Part shown: in pieces, positions 56,301 to 64,000 of the stretch
How the letters are laid out: each line of letters starts with the position of its first letter
How positions within the stretch are numbered: position 1 is the stretch's first letter
Program-made: the position numbers and the translations under genes
Source of the DNA: Elusimicrobiota bacterium
GTDB taxonomy: Bacteria; Elusimicrobiota; Elusimicrobia; Elusimicrobiales; Elusimicrobiaceae
Direction of reading: 5' to 3'
Assembly: GCA_029008615.1 (NCBI GenBank)
Contig: JAQXJI010000006.1
Span: 167,159 to 231,158 of the forward strand
DNA: 64,000 nt
The notes under the pieces: model-generated
What the model was told of the DNA's origin: nothing
Seen by the model: only the letters and a program-made list of their open reading frames with translations
The model's database searches: none

Positions 56301-58900
56301 TTAAAAGAGGTCTTTTCTTCCTGCGGGATGTAACTGTTGAAATCCTGCTCTTGGCTCAGTTTCCTGTTTAAAGCGTTTTCATATTTTGCAAGCCTTGCTT
56401 TGTCTTTTGCCCCGTTATAGGCGAAATCCTCCCATTTTGCATATCCCGTTTTAACGGCCCCGCTGCTTTCCTTTCCGTCCAAAGTCCATTCGTTGGAAGA
56501 TACTTTTCCCCAGTGGTCTGCCTGTCTAAAAACCCCGTAATCCTCATACCAGTATTTGCTTGAGCTTGCAGACACAAAATCCGGGGCTCTGCTTGGAGCC
56601 TGAGCCGTTTTAAAATCGCCTGTTGTTTTTCTGTAGAAGTTATCTTTATTGTAGGTTCTGCTTTCTCTGGCGTTTATCCTTTCTTTAAATCCGTTTGTAA
56701 TATTTATAATTTCACTTGCCGGTTTTTGTTCGATATTCTTTTCAAATTCACTGTTGACAATATCAACAATATCCGATAAACTATTAATTAGACCGGGAGA
56801 CACGGCACTTGCTTTTAGTGTACGCATCCCGGCGAGTTTTTTTATAGGCGCGTTGAGCTTCGCTTTTTCCAAAAATATTTTCCCGCTTGCGGCAATTTCC
56901 ATTAAAGTGTTTAAATCGCCTTTTGCGGTCTTAATACTCAAAACAACTCTTATTCCGTTATAAGCCCCGCTGCCTTGCAGTATTTCATAATTTTGGATAT
57001 CGGGGTGTTTTAAACTATTTTCTATTAATTCCAAGTCCTCCGGGGAAATTTTTTTATTGTCGCCGCTTATAATTCTTTCCTGCGGGACGGTTATATCCTC
57101 TTCACCATTTATAACGTAATATTGTTTGTTGCGTTTTTTGCTGGTTTCGGCGTATTGTTTAAATTCCGCAAGGCTGTTTGCTCTGCTCTTATACATCGCG
57201 GCGGCCTGCGCGTAGCTTTCCTGCGCGGCGGGGGGCAAATCCTCCGCTTGGCGTTCTATTTTAAAGTTTAAAAAGCTTTCGGCGGTTTTTGGCAGAACTT
57301 TGTTTTTCTTGGCTATGTTATCTACGATATTGGCCAAAATGCGCCCGGCGGCCTGCGCTTCTTCCTCTTTCGCGCCGTTTTTCCTGAGGGCTTCCTCATA
57401 CCCGGCGGAAATATCAATAAGCTGTTTGGTGCGGTCCTTTTGTTCGGCAATGGCGGCCTCAAGGTTTTGGGATACTTTGTTTTTGTCAAAATCTGGGTAA
57501 GTCATGGGGCTCATTTCTTTAATCAAAGGGCCTGTTAAATCGCGGACGAAGTCCTCGCTTAAAATCTCCCCGGCGGTTTGCTCGGCCAAAGCGCGGGCTT
57601 GTTCCTCGGGAAAACCGGCTTTTTGCAAATCGCTTTGCACTTGGCCCATGGTTTTAAGCACGCTTGCGCCGTTAAAAGCGGCGCCGAAGCCGCCGCCCAT
57701 AACCGCGCCCCAAACAAAGCTCATAATGTTTTTTTGCAGGATATCGCCCAGCTTCTCATTTTGCACGCCGTAAGCGTTTTTAATAAGATCCGTGCCGGTA
57801 TCTTGGATATATTCCTGCGCGCCCTCCGTAAACGCGCCGGCGGCCGTAACCGCGGCAAAGCGCGCGGGCAGGTTTTTAGGCGCTTTGGCCATAATTCTGC
57901 CTGCGGCGTTGGCTATAAGATTATTGGCTTTAATCGCGCTTAAATAAGTTTTAAGGCCTATAAGCTCCGTCGCGCTTATCCAGGCCGCGTCGGTAAAGCC
58001 GGCGGCTTTGGCCTTTTGGTAGGAAAGCCCGGCCTTTAAGCCCTCGCTCGTAGTATCGCCAAGCTGCATGGCCCCAAAAAACGCCGCCCCGGCCGAGGGA
58101 TTCTTTGCAAGCACGGTTACGCCTATCGCGCCCAAAAGGCTCATGGCGGCCTGCGTGCCCTCGTAAACAAGGGCCTCGTCGGGCCTTGCGCCGGCTTTAA
58201 GGTTCGTCCCCGTTTTTTCAATTACGCTTTGGGCGAAGTCCTCAAACTGTTTAAGGGCAAAAGCCGTTTCTTTGTTTCTTTTTTCAGCGTCCAGCTTAAG
58301 CCCGTTTTCCCAAATAGCTTTGGCTTTTTCGGGCATAAATTCGTAATCTTCCGGCGCGGGTTTTGCAAAAGCTTCTATGGCCGTGTCGCCTATTGTTACA
58401 AGCCCCTCAAAAACATTTTTTAAAGCGTTCATGCTCCAGTTCGCGCCGGCTTTAAGGGCGGCGGCGGTTCTTTGGACTTCCCCGTTTAAGGCCGTTTCTT
58501 TAACTTCCTTAGGCCCGGCCAAGAGTTTTACTGAGGGGAATTTAAAAACTTCCGCCATACCGCTGTTGATAATATCCCCGGTTTTGACGTCAAGCTTTTT
58601 CAGGCCGAAGAACCTTTCTTTGGGCACTTCTAAAGTCTGCGTCAAAAGGCCGTATTCGGCTTCGTCGGGGTCGGCCAAAGCGGTGGTAAATGGTATCTTC
58701 CTTTTAACGTCCCAAATGCTTACCGGCTTTTCTTCCGCCGGCAGCAAATCCAAGGGGCGGTTATTGTTGCCGTAAGCGCGCACTTTATCAAGGATTTTGC
58801 CGTTTTCGTCCCGGCGCACGCGGAAAATTTCTCCGTTTTCCTGTTCGGTTTTGTAGCTTTTAAGATAATCGTTTAAAGGTTTTAAGAAATCATTTTCCAT
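50384..58900 (-). CDS. Giant polyvalent/internal virion protein (2838 aa)
   Basis: Single uninterrupted ORF; HELGHLW metallopeptidase motif, MuF-C-like region, PBECR-like region, long helical segments, C-terminal hydrophobic region. Confidence 0.75.
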   Translation of the reverse strand: MENDFLKPLNDYLKSYKTEQENGEIFRVRRDENGKILDKVRAYGNNNRPLDLLPAEEKPVSIWDVKRKIPFTTALADPDEAEYGLLTQTLEVPKERFFGLKKLDVKTGDIINSGMAEVFKFPSVKLLAGPKEVKETALNGEVQRTAAALKAGANWSMNALKNVFEGLVTIGDTAIEAFAKPAPEDYEFMPEKAKAIWENGLKLDAEKRNKETAFALKQFEDFAQSVIEKTGTNLKAGARPDEALVYEGTQAAMSLLGAIGVTVLAKNPSAGAAFFGAMQLGDTTSEGLKAGLSYQKAKAAGFTDAAWISATELIGLKTYLSAIKANNLIANAAGRIMAKAPKNLPARFAAVTAAGAFTEGAQEYIQDTGTDLIKNAYGVQNEKLGDILQKNIMSFVWGAVMGGGFGAAFNGASVLKTMGQVQSDLQKAGFPEEQARALAEQTAGEILSEDFVRDLTGPLIKEMSPMTYPDFDKNKVSQNLEAAIAEQKDRTKQLIDISAGYEEALRKNGAKEEEAQAAGRILANIVDNIAKKNKVLPKTAESFLNFKIERQAEDLPPAAQESYAQAAAMYKSRANSLAEFKQYAETSKKRNKQYYVINGEEDITVPQERIISGDNKKISPEDLELIENSLKHPDIQNYEILQGSGAYNGIRVVLSIKTAKGDLNTLMEIAASGKIFLEKAKLNAPIKKLAGMRTLKASAVSPGLINSLSDIVDIVNSEFEKNIEQKPASEIINITNGFKERINARESRTYNKDNFYRKTTGDFKTAQAPSRAPDFVSASSSKYWYEDYGVFRQADHWGKVSSNEWTLDGKESSGAVKTGYAKWEDFAYNGAKDKARLAKYENALNRKLSQEQDFNSYIPQEEKTSFNQEEAEDIFTPSAEDRRKYEEDLKKAEEGELKSGQLIKVGSTPQIYLDMGLPKGSLNLPVTVLRKAVSDKHNMKMGDMRRLPNLVYNPIMVFKSATVPGNLVAVVDAKDESKRQALVILKPANKGINIIPSVYGRNNFTAFVKNNIENGNLLYLDEKRAAEFVRPQELQSPKGNKADGFFNNIPTKEDVVKRYGQGKRGSIDLSKKGNVYYALVKIMQTGDKSTLLHELGHLWLYTAQDIYAEDEFKETKKDLDEWLGKPQVKAGRYVYTRAQQEKLAQGLETYLMEGKAPAPALKSVFEKIRQWFMDIYNGALVEMSEAGRAVYDRMFELSGRDVEEHLKLYQDEVKTKKTRKAIKQLREEGKTDVEGLTLRDIEEYLSVLDMGAPPLPKATLRTYLRKYGANYAGAGRVDAEAYKNARIPNRKGGIGDDLARRLIDWGFLAGEIDTYEDLNRLNREAAEMIERALNGEDVYRLEDLPAVEQFEAYMEAAKTAEDALGGKMEEYRRVKDIIKGLRLEGYRPVSAKDIDFVAAQIEELEEAAREEAEDALNPKIEKARKEAEAWKNTADKRQEDLHKAKAAARAEFEEKLKAFTESEMPDAENYKNPSKDCILPPLNTADLKLLNKKSKPVVLKKNIIEKEKKRHPEIPTEEYNEILAKALYGATAILQVKPKTKPNYFTFLRENEKGQSAVLEMAENKDNFEVVSFLKIDRPRVELYKKNTRREGGEFLITERSEPQGAAHLSALASDNKRFTRREDGQFLITERSEPQGAAVLSALASDNKSITEKEREVNQRARAVKKAVISEINKREIENKEALLKELKEAKEAKDILDAAGILLEKLEAEYAKTEEGKAERRKLDAPATDWGAKKAGVLKEINALMQNAEEKTRQAQAVLEEESRAKLGYRAALTEEEKAAANRAKAFLKENFTPRLTAVLQKALSGEEHLSPADVNRMIAHTAGTVSHFKKSLNQQINGLMAWAKKTQKENYNRYIWRKIDTELKRKAFEKSGNVKKAKLSQRAFDFLQKAREYWGLKKPDLTLEKNNLQTEEKKKAVGNSSPNMETGQQQPSNAEGPSEANFGHLPHIDNLGDLRDFVKRKIAKYNKNYAGQKVIPARDTAFKPLLNGDNDIIAEKSNTFNTRTKPYSPEELQVILNARQDKAMAAVQNGDIYPVEEALLNGVLEFLVNGKENNPADSQKLFEDVSALLKAGRANKLREKLRKQLSREYLREALNQALRNRKLPFGAKWFLNLPDTNYKQFLLNAFGVIEHEEVNENGELVKTKTNLADALDTLQGQRGTALYKYEKGRQLNDIFRTVLDLKSNGAVLNKIAELQKTVFTAENYMRALNEADGAEQARILQDGKWLAEQDIDQDDLNKLEIMSVYEWYKNTQPETREDGSIVDYGLRGRLLRQYGQNQLEQMFNLLTPAEKRLADVLQQFTAAQWARENAVFREMHGFSLPQDPNYLPSVARRMDIGGDTDYIKQYINASANPSFIKKRVKSFRVAMKPTSILEIVQNHTNRAAEYINEALTFNLIKGVFKSEKIERAFESAAGREDGKKLYDKLLRLIDLQGPQIKKSAGSSPVMEFIFNGWVKSAMALKATVGAKQFATGISFAEKMPFHIWAKYFLEGMAKPKATYDFMLKNVPHIEVRFAQGSINESLQRAMAARDLNLLQTRWNNLTNALMFNIRWGDKASFVYGGYPYYKYLTEDLKLSPQEARAKVEEQGESTLQSSQKALLGEYQANADNYAARIYTVFRNQSKQYFGKLATSYIQYKNGEISAADFGKTWLLYAALNPMIYTLLGFAWLYPGKDDDGEEKAQKGVFDVLASPITGLASVNAFAEAGVKYLLDAVYAKSKNQKLPAPSSVAMPAFEDIQRDVNKAVKAYNDAGGLEELLGEMSLTDSINSLAALLKYTGLPAQTALNAAGGVKDVFDGKTAKGLLRAAGYTEYRAGQMTGEKKKKTKKRRKKQRRNN
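53952..54139. repeat. Two tandem 96-bp units, each with an 80-bp palindrome, in frame in the giant ORF
   Basis: CAGACGC...GCGTCTG at 53962-54041 and 54058-54137; compensatory GGAC/GTCC versus GGTG/CACC. Confidence 0.9.
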
Positions 58901-60488
58901 TTTCGGCCTCTTTAAGTTTTATAATTCTTCCGTTGATAATCGCGCTCTGCACCTGCTCTGCGGGGATATCGTATTTATCGGCGATAAAGCGCATTTTGAC
59001 GGCGGTAAAAATCGCGTCCGCCTGCTCTTTATAGTCTTTCCAATATCCGTCCGTGGGGATACCGTTTTTGTTTAAAGCGTTGTAAGCGTTTACGTAAATA
59101 GATCCCCAATCCTCCGCGTCAAGCCCGCCGTCCGCGCCGGCGGTAAAGCCCTCGTCCTCTGCGGCGGTTCTTAATTTTTTTTGCATGTATTCGCTTACGC
59201 TGGTAAATCTTAAAAATCCGGGCGGGTTGGTGTCGCGCAGTTCTTCTTTGCCGTTTAAAACGTCCTCGCCCAAAGCTTTGGCCAAAGTTTTTATATAACG
59301 CTGGGCGTCTTCCCTTTTTTTGCCGGTGTAATTGCCGGCGGAAATATCTTCCCTCAGTGCGGAAACAAAAGCCGTAACGCTTTCCACATTCCCGCCCGAG
59401 GTAAGCCCCTCGCCGTCAAACATAAGGTTAAAATCGGTTTGGGCCTTTTCAAATTTTTCGGCGTTTTGCAGGGCAAAATCCGTATTGGGGTCCTGCAGTA
59501 CGCCCTCCATATAATTTAAAACGGTTTCCAGCTTCGAAGCGTCAAAGCCGAAGCGGTTTACCGCGTCGCCCCTGTGGGCGTTTAAATCCTGAAAGTATTT
59601 ATTTGCTTCAAGCGGGTTAGTCTGCCAAAGTTCCAAAAATTTGTTTTTTAAAGGCTCCAAATCCTTGGCCGCGCTGGTTTTATTCTTGGCGGCGGTTTGC
59701 GCCTGCGCGGCGTTAAAAAGGTGCTCTCTCTGCTGATTTGTAAGCGTCGTCCATTTTTTGGGGTTTAAAATCGTCTTGCTTAAACTTTCCGGCGCGCTTT
59801 TTGCAAGGTTCAGGGCGGCAAGATAATCGGCCTCGTTTACTTTGGCCTCGCGCTGGCCTTTATAGGCGGCGTAAATTTTGTTTACTTCTTCTGCGGTTCT
59901 GGCGCGCATGGTAAGGCCGCCGTCCGCGTAAGTCTGCGTCTGTTCAATGGCTTTTAAAAAGCCCTCGTCAATTTGCGCGCGGACGCTTTCATCCTTGGTA
60001 AGGGCGTAATTTTGGGCGGAAGCTTTAATAAGTTCGTCAGTGTCGCGCACGGCCTGCGCGTCGGTAAGGCGCACTTTGGCGGCATTGGCCAAAACGTCTG
60101 TCTGCTCTTTTAAAAGCACGCCTTGGCCGTTTTGGCTTAAATATTTGTTGGCGGCGTCGCTCCCGCCCATAATGCTTTCGCGCGTTTTTTTGTCCCACTC
60201 GTCAAAAGCTTTAAGCTGTGCGTCAATACCGTCAAAATCGCTTTGCTTTTCCAAAGCGGGGGTGAGCTCGGCTTTCATTTTAACCGCGCGGGTCTGCAAA
60301 TAAGTATTCCAGGCGGTGTTTTTATTGTTGGCGATATTGCGCTGCACGCTTTGCCCCAGCGCAAAAAGGGCGTTGGCCGTCCGCGCCTGCCTGTTTGCTA
60401 TTTGCTCCTGCGCGCTTAAAAAGTCTTGCCGGCTTTCCCTGCCGAAGTTCGCTTTTTCCCTTTTTATAAAATCGCTCATAAATTCCAC
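58890..60488 (-). CDS. Internal virion protein-like
   Basis: 532 aa helical protein between gp14-like and the giant protein; overlaps both neighbours. Confidence 0.5.
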   Translation of the reverse strand: MEFMSDFIKREKANFGRESRQDFLSAQEQIANRQARTANALFALGQSVQRNIANNKNTAWNTYLQTRAVKMKAELTPALEKQSDFDGIDAQLKAFDEWDKKTRESIMGGSDAANKYLSQNGQGVLLKEQTDVLANAAKVRLTDAQAVRDTDELIKASAQNYALTKDESVRAQIDEGFLKAIEQTQTYADGGLTMRARTAEEVNKIYAAYKGQREAKVNEADYLAALNLAKSAPESLSKTILNPKKWTTLTNQQREHLFNAAQAQTAAKNKTSAAKDLEPLKNKFLELWQTNPLEANKYFQDLNAHRGDAVNRFGFDASKLETVLNYMEGVLQDPNTDFALQNAEKFEKAQTDFNLMFDGEGLTSGGNVESVTAFVSALREDISAGNYTGKKREDAQRYIKTLAKALGEDVLNGKEELRDTNPPGFLRFTSVSEYMQKKLRTAAEDEGFTAGADGGLDAEDWGSIYVNAYNALNKNGIPTDGYWKDYKEQADAIFTAVKMRFIADKYDIPAEQVQSAIINGRIIKLKEAENGK

Positions 60489-60895
60489 CCGCTGTAAAGG
60501 CCCAATGGGTCAAGAATGCTCCTCTTTGACTGCTTGGCGTTGTAATCGGCCAAAGCCGCTTGGTTTTTAAGGTCGACGTATTCATTTACGCCGCGCCGTC
60601 TTTCGTTTAAGATGTTCTTTTCGGCGTTTTTGTAATTTTGCAAATACGTGTTTAAGAACATATCGCTTGAGGTGGAAATCCCTCTCGCGGCCATACGGGC
60701 GGAATAATCGCTCAAACTCTGCGCCAGTTCGTAGCGGGCGTTTGTTTCGTTTTCCGTCAGCTCGTCGGCGGTGCGCCGCGCGTTTGTTCGGTAAGTTTGT
60801 GCGTCGCGCTGGTATTGTTTATACTGGGCGCGGCTTTGTTTAAAGTCGTTTAGGCCTTGGTAGGCCATTTGGAATATGGCAGCCCACATAATCAT
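60476..60895 (-). CDS. T7 gp14-like internal virion protein
   Basis: 139 aa; YKQYQRDAQTYRTNARRTADELTENETNARYELAQSLSDYSARMAARGISTSSDMFLNTYLQNYKNAEKNI. Confidence 0.6.
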   Translation of the reverse strand: MIMWAAIFQMAYQGLNDFKQSRAQYKQYQRDAQTYRTNARRTADELTENETNARYELAQSLSDYSARMAARGISTSSDMFLNTYLQNYKNAEKNILNERRRGVNEYVDLKNQAALADYNAKQSKRSILDPLGLYSGWNL

Positions 60896-60907
60896 CCTCC
60901 TTAAAAT

Positions 60908-61090
60908 TAAATCGGTCTAAGTTGCGTTTTCTCTGCTAACACTTTGCCGCTTTTGGGCGGCTTTAAATTTTTTCCTCAGTCGGGTACTGCGGCAACTTCG
61001 TTGCCATCACTCTTAGTACACCTTCTTCGTCAAAAATTGAAATCCGCTCAAAAATCAATAAACCACGCTGCTTTCAAGCTCGCACTGTTT
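60908..61090. repeat. Structured intergenic palindrome, copy D
   Basis: AAATCGGTCTAAGTTGCG head; TTTTGGGCGGCTTTAAATTTTT ... AAAAATTGAAATCCGCTCAAAAA. Confidence 0.75.
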
Positions 61091-61144
61091 TTACTCGGTC
61101 TAAGTTCCGTCCTCGCGTTTTTGTACTCATGTTAAGTCCGTATC

Positions 61145-61208
61145 AATGTAGGTCGGGCTTCGCCCGACGGAAAACTCCTTTTTCAACATCCTGACTTTAG
61201 CCTGAACA
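61145..61208. repeat. REPIN-like element, second half degenerate
   Basis: AATGTAGGTCGGGCttcGCCCGACGGAAAACTCCTT shared with 39212; second hairpin decayed. Confidence 0.65.
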
Positions 61209-61301
61209 TTATTATTTTTTCACGTCTTCTATACAGAGCCGGCACTAAAATGCTTCCACAACTTCCAGCCTGCTAACCGGGATACCCCGGCGGCTCACGA
61301 G

Positions 61302-61889
61302 CTAATATTCCTCATGGGCCAGTTCAAAATCACTCTTAGGCATTCTTTGCACGGGCATATTAAAAGCGTCAATCCTGCCGGCCTCTTCAAGGTGCGCCTC
61401 GCACTCCTGCCAAAAGGCGTTTTTATCCTCGCTTGAAAGGTTCAATTTGTCCGAGCAGTTAAAACACAAAGCCGCCACAAGCGCGTTTATAAAATAGGCG
61501 GAAAACTTTTGTTCGTCGCGCTGTTTAAACACGTAAAGCATTTTTATCGGCTTCGGGCCGGAGGAATGTATCCCGTCGGCCCAAACGGCAAAAAGTTCCC
61601 CGGGGCGGTTTGCAAAGCTCTTTCTTATAAAATCTTTGGGCAGGGGGTAAATATACCGCCCGAAGATATCCTTTTTATGCTCGCCGCGCACGTTGTTTTC
61701 GTCCTTGAGGGGGAACAGCAAGGCGTCTTTAAGGGCAAAGCTGAAGTTTCTGCGCGCCAAAAGCCCGTCAAGGGTGTTTTCGTAAAGGCTTTGTATGTCC
61801 TCGCTTCTTAAAGAAGCGTCGTTAAGGCTTTTAAGGGCCGTCTGCTTAAGCCGCCTTAAAGCCAAATTGATAATGTCTATCCTGTTCAT
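61302..61889 (-). CDS. T7 gp11-like tail adaptor
   Basis: 195 aa; IDIINLALRRLKQTALKSLNDASLRSEDIQSLYENTLDGLLARRNFSFALKDALL. Confidence 0.65.
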   Translation of the reverse strand: MNRIDIINLALRRLKQTALKSLNDASLRSEDIQSLYENTLDGLLARRNFSFALKDALLFPLKDENNVRGEHKKDIFGRYIYPLPKDFIRKSFANRPGELFAVWADGIHSSGPKPIKMLYVFKQRDEQKFSAYFINALVAALCFNCSDKLNLSSEDKNAFWQECEAHLEEAGRIDAFNMPVQRMPKSDFELAHEEY

Positions 61890-62191
61890 AATCCGCCGCC
61901 AAAACGGAACTCGTCGGTCAAAACATTGGCCGCAAAGCCGCGTTTTTTCTTTCTTTTGCTTTCTTCTTCTTCGACGGCGGCGGCCAGCCCGCCTGTAACG
62001 TCGGGGGCTTCTTCGGTTTGGGGCTTATCCGAACCTTTTGAAAAAAAGTTGTAAGCGTCGTCCGCCGCCTTGTTTATATCGCCGCCGTTCTTTATCATAC
62101 CGGCGGCGAGCGTTGCCGGCAGTATCATTGTGCCCATGGCCCTGTTTACGTATTTCTTCATTTTTTTCCAAGATTTGCTTACCCAGCTCAT
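61886..62191 (-). CDS. Small phage structural-region protein
   Basis: ORF between adaptor and head genes; start set at MSWVSKSWKKM. Confidence 0.45.
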   Translation of the reverse strand: MSWVSKSWKKMKKYVNRAMGTMILPATLAAGMIKNGGDINKAADDAYNFFSKGSDKPQTEEAPDVTGGLAAAVEEEESKRKKKRGFAANVLTDEFRFGGGL

Positions 62192-62246
62192 AATTTTTCT
62201 CCTTTTCAGCCGCCGGGCTGTCCCGGCGGCTCGCACGAGTTATTAT

Positions 62247-62732
62247 TTACACGATAGAAACAAGCACCACAAACTCTATCACGCCCGTCGCGGCCAAATC
62301 GGCAGAGGGCGTAACGCCTATTTCCTCAACCCAATCCATTTGGTCGTTCACGCCGGCTTTGGCGATCCATACGGGGCTGTCGGCTTTTACGGAATAAACG
62401 GCGGCGCTTTCGCCCTGCGCGGGCGTGCCGGCCGCCAAGGAGCCGTATTTGCCGGCGGCCAAAACTTTTTGGCCGGAAGCGTCCAAATTCTGCCCGTTTA
62501 CTGTAAAGCCGGCTGTAAGCGCGTCGGAAGAAACGGCCATAACGCCCACAAGCGCCGCACCATGCGGCTTATCGCAGAGCTTCATATAATCGCCGGATTT
62601 TATGCTTATACCTGCGGCGTTAAGGGCCGCCAAATCAAACTTGGCCTTATAGGCGCGCACTTTGCCGCCGTAAGAATTGCCGACGTTCTTTTCAAGGTCG
62701 GTAAGCTCGTAAGAAAGTATCCTTTTTGACAT
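62247..62732 (-). CDS. Putative head decoration protein
   Basis: 161 aa beta-rich protein immediately downstream of the capsid gene. Confidence 0.45.
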   Translation of the reverse strand: MSKRILSYELTDLEKNVGNSYGGKVRAYKAKFDLAALNAAGISIKSGDYMKLCDKPHGAALVGVMAVSSDALTAGFTVNGQNLDASGQKVLAAGKYGSLAAGTPAQGESAAVYSVKADSPVWIAKAGVNDQMDWVEEIGVTPSADLAATGVIEFVVLVSIV

Positions 62733-63688
62733 TAAAACTCCCCGGCCGCAACGGTGTATTTGATTACGTAAACGGCCTTTTCGTTGGTTCTTACCGCGTC
62801 GACGGCGGTTTCCGCGAACATCTTGCGCGGGTTGTCCTGCAGGGAAGAATCAATGGTAACTTCCATTTTAAATTCTTTCCACGGGGCGATAATCAAAGAA
62901 TCTTTCGTCCAAACGGGAATAAAATAAGTTCTGCTCTCGTCGGCGTTTGTTACGAAAGGCACCTTGCCGTATTTAACGGGCATGATGTTTGCCACCGGCT
63001 GCATTTTGAACTTCGGGGCGAACTTCCCGTCGTTTTCCAAAATGGTGCGATAGCTGGGGTCGGCGTTTAAATCTTCCAGCACGTGCTTGTTGGCGAAGGT
63101 AAACGCTTCCACTTCCTCCTCGTCGGTTATAATATCTTTGTCGACGTATAACCCGCCGATTTTGCCCAGCACCTCGCTGAAGGTTTCTCCGCCGGCTCTG
63201 TCCCAAGTTATATATTGGCTTTGGGGCAGTTCTTTGGTGGTGAGGGAAGCCTCATCCCTGCCGCAGGTGGCGGGGCCCAAGAGCGCGTTTAAGGCGACTT
63301 CGTTCATTTTGCGTTTTGCGGCGGCCTGCAAAGCCTGCGCAAAGGGCGTTTGGAGGGTATTTGGGTAAAGCGCGCTGTTAAGCTCGTCCATATTGGTAAG
63401 CGTGAAAGCTTTGTTAAAGCGTCTTAATTTTACCCAGCGTTTTTCCATAAACAAATCGCTGTAAACGGTGGGGGCCATCCTTTGTTTTTGCTCGTCAAGC
63501 TCGGTCGAACCGTAATTTACATGCGTAACGGTTTTCCCGCCGAACTCAACGGGCTGGAACACGGCTCTTCCCGCAAAGATATTTGTTTTTACCTGCGGAA
63601 GAGCGGCCAAAAGCCTGGCGTAAGTTTTGCTTACGTAGGCTGCTGCGGGGCCGGTGAGGGCTCCTGGTTGTACATAGAATTCTGACAT
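62732..63688 (-). CDS. Putative major capsid protein
   Basis: 318 aa; position plus capsid-like content (FMEKRWVKLRRFNKAFTLTNMDELNSALYPNTLQTPFAQALQAAAKRKMNEVALNALLG). Confidence 0.65.
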   Translation of the reverse strand: MSEFYVQPGALTGPAAAYVSKTYARLLAALPQVKTNIFAGRAVFQPVEFGGKTVTHVNYGSTELDEQKQRMAPTVYSDLFMEKRWVKLRRFNKAFTLTNMDELNSALYPNTLQTPFAQALQAAAKRKMNEVALNALLGPATCGRDEASLTTKELPQSQYITWDRAGGETFSEVLGKIGGLYVDKDIITDEEEVEAFTFANKHVLEDLNADPSYRTILENDGKFAPKFKMQPVANIMPVKYGKVPFVTNADESRTYFIPVWTKDSLIIAPWKEFKMEVTIDSSLQDNPRKMFAETAVDAVRTNEKAVYVIKYTVAAGEF

Positions 63689-63741
63689 TTTTTCTCCTTG
63701 GTCGGGGGTTGTATCGCCACCCGCCTAAATTGATTTATTAA

Positions 63742-63930
63742 TAAATCGGTCTAAGTTACGTCGTTACTGCTAGCAAGCTTTCATATTTAGGCAATTTTTA
63801 ATTTTTTCTTCGCTTAAATACCGCGGCGGCTTTGCCGCCATCGTTCTCGGTATTCTACGCTTAGAAGAAAATTAAAACTTGCTCTAAATCTTAAAGCTCA
63901 CGCTGGTTTCATACTCACACTGCTAAAATT
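63742..63930. repeat. Structured intergenic palindrome, copy E, followed by a solo 3' arm
   Basis: AAATCGGTCTAAGTTACG head; ATTTAGGCAATTTTTAATTTTTTCTTC ... GAAGAAAATTAAAACTTGCTCTAAAT; GGCGGC ttt GCCGCC core. Confidence 0.75.
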
Positions 63931-64000
63931 GAAATCCGCTCCAAAATCAACAAACCACGCCGGTTACGTCCTATCACGCTAAAGCTCAAAACTAAAAAAA

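Overview
The window joins two different kinds of DNA. Positions 1 to about 37.3 kb are compact bacterial chromosome, probably Elusimicrobia-like judging by gene content (an inference, not tested). It carries an IIA-Ntr/APC permease pair, a secreted TldD/TldE-like pair, greA, a phosphohexomutase, tmRNA (ssrA), terC, birA with oadGAB, thrC, DUF4912 with GH57, recG, a xerC/D-type recombinase, a folate/queuosine cluster, alpha-2-macroglobulin with pbpC, VanY and ackA. Positions about 37.4 to 64 kb are accessory and look like a podovirus-type prophage that runs off the right edge. That part has an S24-like repressor, an XRE regulator with an unknown partner gene, a tyrosine integrase, a lysis region (overlapping Rz/Rz1-like genes, holin-like and XhlA-like proteins, DUF5675), an inserted HigBA-like toxin-antitoxin pair, tail genes, a 2838-aa polyvalent virion protein, internal virion proteins and a capsid-like protein. 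The most unusual signals are: (1) two tandem 80-bp palindromes inside the giant ORF that differ by compensatory changes in both stem arms; (2) a family of about 170-bp structured palindromes in the phage intergenic gaps with covarying stems; (3) a multi-stem leader RNA candidate downstream of a promoter/operator next to the repressor; (4) a stand-alone NrdD-like glycyl-radical domain protein beside the lysis genes. All assignments come from reading the sequence and remembered family motifs. No database search or folding calculation was run.
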